NCBI GenBank assembly: GCA_024233575.1
Contig: JACKPN010000021.1
Coordinates: 1 to 25,545 of the forward strand
DNA length: 25,545 bases
Direction: 5' to 3'
Source: Chlamydiales bacterium
GTDB lineage: Bacteria > Chlamydiota > Chlamydiia > Chlamydiales > Criblamydiaceae
Of the stretch, positions 23,836 through 25,545 are shown piece after piece; within the stretch, counting starts at the first letter, position 1, and the number at the start of each line of letters is the position of its first letter. The position numbers and the translations under genes were made by a program. The notes beneath the pieces are model-generated. The model saw nothing but the letters and a program-made list of their open reading frames with translations, did not search any database and had not been told where the DNA came from.

Positions 23836-24257
23836 CCTTGAATCTTTGCTCCTTCCTGTAGCAGGGCCGCCCAATCGTAGACGACAGTTAGTTGATGGTT
23901 GATCTCTAACATAGCTTGTACATGTCCGGCATGGACGATTGATGGTGGTGGCGTATCTGAAGGCAGAGCTTCGACGGATGCAATACCGATAATATTGTCA
24001 GCCCAAAGGGCAAACTCGTGGCCGTCGACACAGCAGAAGATTAGTTTATCGGTCGGTTCCATCTCTCTGGAAGGCTGCCTCAACACATGACGCACGTTGA
24101 TAACCGGAACGATATTCCCATGAATATTGACGACGCCTAAGGTTGTGGAGGGGGAATCGGGAAGTATGGTGACTGCGACCGCCCAAGTAACGCGTAAAAC
24201 GCTTGCGATCGATATTGCAAACCTCTGATTTTCAACTTCAAACGATAGATAGTCCAT
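23832..24257 (-). CDS. cheW: CheW-like coupling protein (first gene of the chemosensory operon)
   Basis: A compact 141-residue CheW domain with nothing added: YLSFEVENQRFAISIASVLRV, a 21-residue opening strand pair, of which FEVENQRFAI is the core; LGVVNIHGNIVPVINVRHVL (40-59), matching the GhhNhrG-hhPVh-hr signature; and VDGHEFALWADNIIGI. It couples receptors to the CheA hybrid. As the first gene of the eight-gene run it sets the operon start: ATG at 24255-24257 with AAGGGAG 6 nt upstream, after 97 bp of non-coding DNA. It overlaps cheR by ATGA. Two CheW genes around cheR match the wspB-wspC-wspD arrangement. The pair may bind different receptors. Confidence 0.9.
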   Translation of the reverse strand: MDYLSFEVENQRFAISIASVLRVTWAVAVTILPDSPSTTLGVVNIHGNIVPVINVRHVLRQPSREMEPTDKLIFCCVDGHEFALWADNIIGIASVEALPSDTPPPSIVHAGHVQAMLEINHQLTVVYDWAALLQEGAKIQG

Positions 24258-24354
24258 ATCCGGCTCCCTTACACCAAGGAGGCATCCTCTAGTTGGACTA
24301 TACTATATCATTAAATAAAAGATTATATCCTGAAGTGTGGCTTCATAAAGTTCA
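24258..24354 (-). promoter_or_regulatory. probable promoter region of the chemosensory operon
   Basis: This 97-bp AT-rich gap follows the M16 peptidase stop and precedes the first cheW. A perfect -10 hexamer TATAAT (24322-24327, minus strand) stands there but lacks a convincing -35; two overlapping TATAGT-like hexamers lie nearer the gene. A small dyad TGAAG-CCACA-CTTCA (24331-24345) could be a weak terminator stem for the peptidase gene, but the T-rich stretch after it is not adjacent. No sigma-28 or sigma-54 consensus was found. Confidence 0.3.
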
Positions 24355-25545
24355 CTACACCAGTGGGATAAGTTCGAGCTTTTCCGCTCCCTGCTCTTTC
24401 ATCTCTCTGTCGAACAGCTCCTTGCCAGCAAAGACAACCGTAGCGGCTTCATGATAGCCGCCGGCGACGCATTTTTGGAGCGCTTCACAAACGTCTGCAC
24501 GGTTGACGCGCAGGAGCCGGTCGCGAAACTGCTGCCGTTTCTGGAGTGTCTTTCCACTTTTTAGCCACGAAAAGGCGACATCTGCACGCGATCCCGGAGA
24601 GATCGGCATGTCGAGGCTTTGGATTACCTCGAAGACAGCTTCTGTCAACTGTTCGTCGGTGAAGTCACCATTGAGCAATGACTGAATAGCAGATTCAAAA
24701 GCTTTAAGGGTAGTGTTGAGGTTAGGATCGCGGTAGGCATAGAAATAGAATTGCCCTGTCGATGTGCTATTGCCTGAACCACCGCCATAAGCGCCGCCTT
24801 GTTCACGTAGCAAACGGTGAAGGGAAGTGTTATCGAGAAGGTGGGAGGCAACTGCAAGAGCGGCAGATTTAGGATCGTCATAGCAGATCGTTTTCATCGC
24901 TTTTGCTGTGAAAGCGACCGGCGAGGCGATGATGCGTCCTTGTGAGCTGACGCTATCGATAGTGAAGTAGGCCTTCCATGGTTCTGATTTTTGTAGAGGC
25001 GTATCCAGAAGCCCGTAGAACTTCTGCTCCTGTAGTTGGTGGTAGTGGGCGGTATCGCAGCTGATGACCAGGGCGGGCTTCTCCGTGCATAATAGCCTGT
25101 TTTGCAACGTCGTCAGCTTTTCGCTAAGCGTTTGGATCTGATTATCCAGATCCTCGGCATATTGACGCAACATCTCATAATAAGCGATACCGGACCAGGC
25201 ATTGCCCATTTTTCCTGCAAGATTCAATCTACTTGAGGATAACGCGATGGCATACTTCATGGCATTTCCGACGAAGCTGCCTTGCAAGACGGTAAAGTGT
25301 TTGGTAAATGCTTCACGCAGTCTGTCGATGTCGCTGAAGTCAACGCCGTTGATCAGTTCCTTGAGTAGAGAAAAAAGCTGCTTGCTTTTATGATACAGCG
25401 CTTTGCCTTTGATATGGAGCGTCGGATTCATGTTGTCAAGGTTGTCTGTTTGGACATTGATCGCTGTGGCAGCCTCGATGCCGCCGGTATGCGCCTGCAT
25501 ATACTGCAGTGTATCCGCGTAGTTGCGGCCGCCGCATCCCATCTG
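24355..25545 (-). CDS. M16C-family zinc metallopeptidase, C-terminal part (runs off the right edge)
   Basis: The last 396 or so codons of a large insulinase-type peptidase (M16C, presequence-protease-like; the full family length is near 970 residues). The reading frame is open through the window edge. The visible part starts QMGCGGRNYADTLQYMQAHT, characteristic of the third domain of M16C enzymes. It contains the substrate-positioning Arg/Tyr motif REQGGAYGG at visible residues 246-254, and ends ELIPLV before TAG. The zinc-binding HxxEH motif is N-terminal and outside the window, so activity cannot be judged. Such enzymes degrade peptides inside a closed chamber; homologues occur in chlamydiae, other bacteria and eukaryotic organelles. 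The gene is not obviously functionally linked to the chemosensory operon that follows. Confidence 0.85.
   Translation of the reverse strand, partial: QMGCGGRNYADTLQYMQAHTGGIEAATAINVQTDNLDNMNPTLHIKGKALYHKSKQLFSLLKELINGVDFSDIDRLREAFTKHFTVLQGSFVGNAMKYAIALSSSRLNLAGKMGNAWSGIAYYEMLRQYAEDLDNQIQTLSEKLTTLQNRLLCTEKPALVISCDTAHYHQLQEQKFYGLLDTPLQKSEPWKAYFTIDSVSSQGRIIASPVAFTAKAMKTICYDDPKSAALAVASHLLDNTSLHRLLREQGGAYGGGSGNSTSTGQFYFYAYRDPNLNTTLKAFESAIQSLLNGDFTDEQLTEAVFEVIQSLDMPISPGSRADVAFSWLKSGKTLQKRQQFRDRLLRVNRADVCEALQKCVAGGYHEAATVVFAGKELFDREMKEQGAEKLELIPLV

Noticed and set aside
1..25545. CRISPR arrays, tRNA or rRNA genes
   Set aside because: No regularly spaced direct repeats, cloverleaf-like segments or rRNA signatures were noticed. 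This was by eye, not with a covariance-model search.

Overview
The window is a dense bacterial segment in which almost every gene lies on the minus strand, in tightly overlapping runs (ATGA and similar stop/start overlaps). It looks like a Gram-negative host-associated bacterium. The long M16C-type peptidase at the right edge, the mixture of catabolic and accessory genes, and a Tgl-like transglutaminase gene are compatible with an environmental chlamydia-like organism. That assignment is an impression, because no rRNA or other phylogenetic marker is present. Layout from left to right. (1) Positions 1-213 hold at most the tail of an unrecognised plus-strand ORF. (2) 214-3456 (minus) encode E1-alpha, E1-beta and E2 of a branched-chain 2-oxoacid dehydrogenase; no E3 gene is present. 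(3) A hotdog acyl-CoA thioesterase (3533-3940, plus) is transcribed divergently. (4) 3941-6906 is an AT-richer accessory island. It contains a 51-bp perfect palindrome split by an IS903-like IS5-family element (4125-5223) with a 9-bp target duplication and a broken transposase. Next comes a single gene whose product matches the catalytic core of Bacillus Tgl transglutaminase (5294-6625). A second, intact copy of the same palindrome follows (6761-6811). (5) 6907-13485 (minus) is a six-gene acyl-CoA catabolic operon: acyl-CoA dehydrogenase, carboxyltransferase (beta) subunit of a methylcrotonyl/geranyl-CoA type carboxylase, AtuA split into two proteins, a crotonase and an MBL-fold hydrolase. (6) 13537-24257 (minus) is an eight-gene chemosensory operon: CheW, CheR with C-terminal TPRs, CheW, two NIT-type chemoreceptors, a CheA-receiver hybrid, and two CheB paralogues. 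(7) 24355-25545 (minus) is the C-terminal part of an M16C metallopeptidase running off the right edge. How they work together: the 2-oxoacid dehydrogenase would turn branched-chain 2-oxoacids from Leu/Ile/Val into branched acyl-CoAs. The second catabolic operon has the enzyme types to dehydrogenate, carboxylate and hydrate isovaleryl-CoA or a longer isoprenoid acyl-CoA. The biotin-carboxylase/biotin-carrier subunit, HMG-CoA lyase and E3 are not in the window and must be supplied from elsewhere if the pathway is complete. The chemosensory operon resembles Wsp/Frz-type alternative-function systems more than flagellar chemotaxis: CheR-TPR lies between two CheW genes, the kinase carries its own receiver domain, and there is no stand-alone CheY. 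No WspR-like diguanylate cyclase or other output gene is present, so what it controls is open. I saw no tRNA, rRNA or CRISPR array, and no convincing Rho-independent terminator.
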